NCBI GenBank assembly: GCA_017480265.1
Contig: JAFVAZ010000069.1
Span: 1-14,830 of the forward strand
DNA length: 14,830 nucleotides
Reading direction: 5' to 3'
Source: Clostridia bacterium
GTDB taxonomy: Bacteria > Bacillota > Clostridia > Oscillospirales > Acutalibacteraceae
In this document: piece by piece, positions 13,440-14,830 of the stretch
Numbering within the stretch: the stretch's first letter is position 1
How the letters are laid out: each line of letters begins with the position of its first letter
Position numbers and translations under genes: made by a program
Notes under the pieces: model-generated
What the model was told of the DNA's origin: nothing
The model's input: the letters and a program-made list of their open reading frames with translations, nothing else
The model's database searches: none

Positions 13440-14830
13440 ATGGATAAATATGTAGGGAAAAGATTGGACGATAGATATGAAATCCAGGAGCTTCTAGGTT
13501 ACGGAGGTATGGCGGTAGTTTATAGTGCATATGACCTAGAAGAAAAACGTACTGTGGCTATTAAAATATTGAAGGATGAATTTATAAATAATAAAGATTT
13601 TGTAAGAAGATTTAAAAACGAATCTCAAACTATATCCATGCTCTCGCACCCCAATATAGTAAAAGTTTTAGACGTTAGCTTTGGCGAAAATCTGCAGTAT
13701 ATAGTTATGGAATATATAGATGGAATTACCCTGAAGGACTTTATAGACCAGCAGGGAAAAATCCAATGGAAAGATGCTGTTTACTTTACAACGCAGATAT
13801 TGAAAGCTTTAAATCATGCTCATCAAAAGGGTGTGGTGCACAGAGATATAAAACCTCAGAATATCATGCTACTTCGCGATGGGACTATAAAAGTAACTGA
13901 TTTCGGGATTGCTAAATTTTCAAGCTACGAAACCAGGACAATGACAGGGAAAACTATAGGTTCGGTGCATTATATATCGCCGGAACAAGCTAGGGGCGAT
14001 ATAACAGACGAAAAGGCAGATATTTACTCCGTAGGTGTGATGCTATATGAGATGCTTACCGGCAAGTTACCATTTGAGGCAGATAATGCTGTTTCTGTAG
14101 CTATAATGCAGCTGCAATCTAACCCTAAGCCACCTAGGATGATAAATGCAGAAATCCCAGAAGGCCTAGAAGAGATAACCATAAAATCTATGCAAAAAAA
14201 TCCTAAATATCGCTATGAATCTGCTAATGAAATGTTGCAAGCCATAGATGAATTCAGAAAAAACCCTAGCATACGTTTTGAGTATAAATATTTTAACGAA
14301 GATAGCCCTACAAAGTATATTGCAGCTATAAATTCTATAAAAGAAAATAAACAAAAAGCAAGTTATGAAGATGAATATATAGAAGACGAAAATGGAAAGT
14401 CTAAATCTTCTAAGGCTATCAGCATTATCTTAGGGGTTGGCATAGCTGTAGTGATGGTCTCTATAGTGATGATATTGGGTCTTTTAACGGGTTGGTTTGG
14501 CTTAGATGCAAAAGACGTAGATGTACCTAATTTTATCGGCAAAAAAGTGGTAGACGTAGTAGACAACAGTGGATATAAATTTCAATGGCAGATAGAATAT
14601 TCGTATGATGCTAGCAAAGAAGAAGGCATCATAGTAGATCAAAACCCAAAATCTGGCTCTAAGATGGTAAATGAAGGCTCCACTATAACTTTAACGGTAA
14701 ATAACTCCGGAGCTAAAATAAACGTACCGAGTATAAAAGGTAAAAATGTGGATGAAGCGAAGGCTATACTAAAAAAAGCTGGCTTCCTATATGAAATCTT
14801 AGAGGTAGAAGATAGCGAAACAGCGAAAGA
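13440..14830 (+). CDS. prkC: Membrane Ser/Thr kinase with PASTA repeats (cut by the window edge)
   Basis: Eukaryotic-type kinase (PrkC/Stk) that senses cell-wall fragments or lipid II through its external domain and phosphorylates cytoplasmic targets. The first 463 residues are visible. The glycine loop LGYGGMAVVY is at 19-28, the catalytic lysine K42 in VAIK, HRDIKPQN at 134-141 with D136, DFG at 154-156, and an activation loop with TMTGKTIGSVHYISPEQ (threonines here are the usual autophosphorylation sites). A charged linker of about 285-325 precedes one membrane helix at about 326-352. PASTA repeat 1 covers about 361-422 and repeat 2 starts near 428 and runs off the edge. The ATG at 13440 follows AAAGGAG. 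Pairing with stp is the standard kinase/phosphatase arrangement. Confidence 0.97.
   Translation, partial: MDKYVGKRLDDRYEIQELLGYGGMAVVYSAYDLEEKRTVAIKILKDEFINNKDFVRRFKNESQTISMLSHPNIVKVLDVSFGENLQYIVMEYIDGITLKDFIDQQGKIQWKDAVYFTTQILKALNHAHQKGVVHRDIKPQNIMLLRDGTIKVTDFGIAKFSSYETRTMTGKTIGSVHYISPEQARGDITDEKADIYSVGVMLYEMLTGKLPFEADNAVSVAIMQLQSNPKPPRMINAEIPEGLEEITIKSMQKNPKYRYESANEMLQAIDEFRKNPSIRFEYKYFNEDSPTKYIAAINSIKENKQKASYEDEYIEDENGKSKSSKAISIILGVGIAVVMVSIVMILGLLTGWFGLDAKDVDVPNFIGKKVVDVVDNSGYKFQWQIEYSYDASKEEGIIVDQNPKSGSKMVNEGSTITLTVNNSGAKINVPSIKGKNVDEAKAILKKAGFLYEILEVEDSETAK

Noticed and set aside
14166..14566. Two minus-strand open frames inside prkC
   Set aside because: Both are antisense to the PrkC linker, membrane and PASTA coding region, which translates cleanly on the plus strand.

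Overview
The window is AT-rich chromosomal DNA from a low-GC, probably anaerobic Firmicute of the class Clostridia. Supporting signs are strong AGGAGG-type ribosome sites, frequent TTG and GTG starts, sigma-A-type promoters, the ylxM-ffh-rpsP-khpA-rimM-trmD and def-fmt-rlmN-stp-prkC gene orders, and a NifU-like/GGGtGRT gene pair known mainly from anaerobes. I could not resolve the genus. No tRNA, rRNA, CRISPR array, insertion sequence or phage gene is visible, and no gene-free stretch exceeds about 230 bases.

The left two thirds (1-9213) is read entirely from the minus strand. In transcription order it holds ylxM and ffh (signal recognition particle), rpsP, khpA, rimM and trmD (30S maturation and tRNA methylation), pyk (glycolysis), nth (base excision repair), a NifU/IscU-like Fe-S scaffold with its GGGtGRT partner (function unknown), then trxA and a trxB cut by the left edge. 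Good minus-strand promoters precede ylxM, rpsP, the scaffold gene and trxA, so there are at least four transcription starts.

The right third (9399-14830) is read from the plus strand from one good promoter at 9333-9361. It holds def and fmt (N-formyl metabolism at the two ends of translation initiation), a YugP-type membrane zinc peptidase, rlmN (23S rRNA/tRNA m2A), stp (PP2C phosphatase) and prkC (PASTA-domain Ser/Thr kinase, cut by the right edge). The two blocks meet head to head in a 185-base divergent promoter region.

Most of the window is housekeeping. The best candidates for something undescribed are the NifU-like/GGGtGRT pair, whose own promoter contains a 13-base dyad, and a 14-bp RNA hairpin between khpA and rimM. 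One arm of that hairpin can also pair with the rimM ribosome-binding site. Protein-level oddities include a TrxB with a changed NADPH-phosphate motif, a TrxA with a cysteine after the cis-proline, and a pyruvate kinase C-terminal domain that has lost its TSH motif. Synteny is also unusual: rplS is not next to trmD, rsmB is absent between fmt and rlmN, and the two translation blocks face away from each other.
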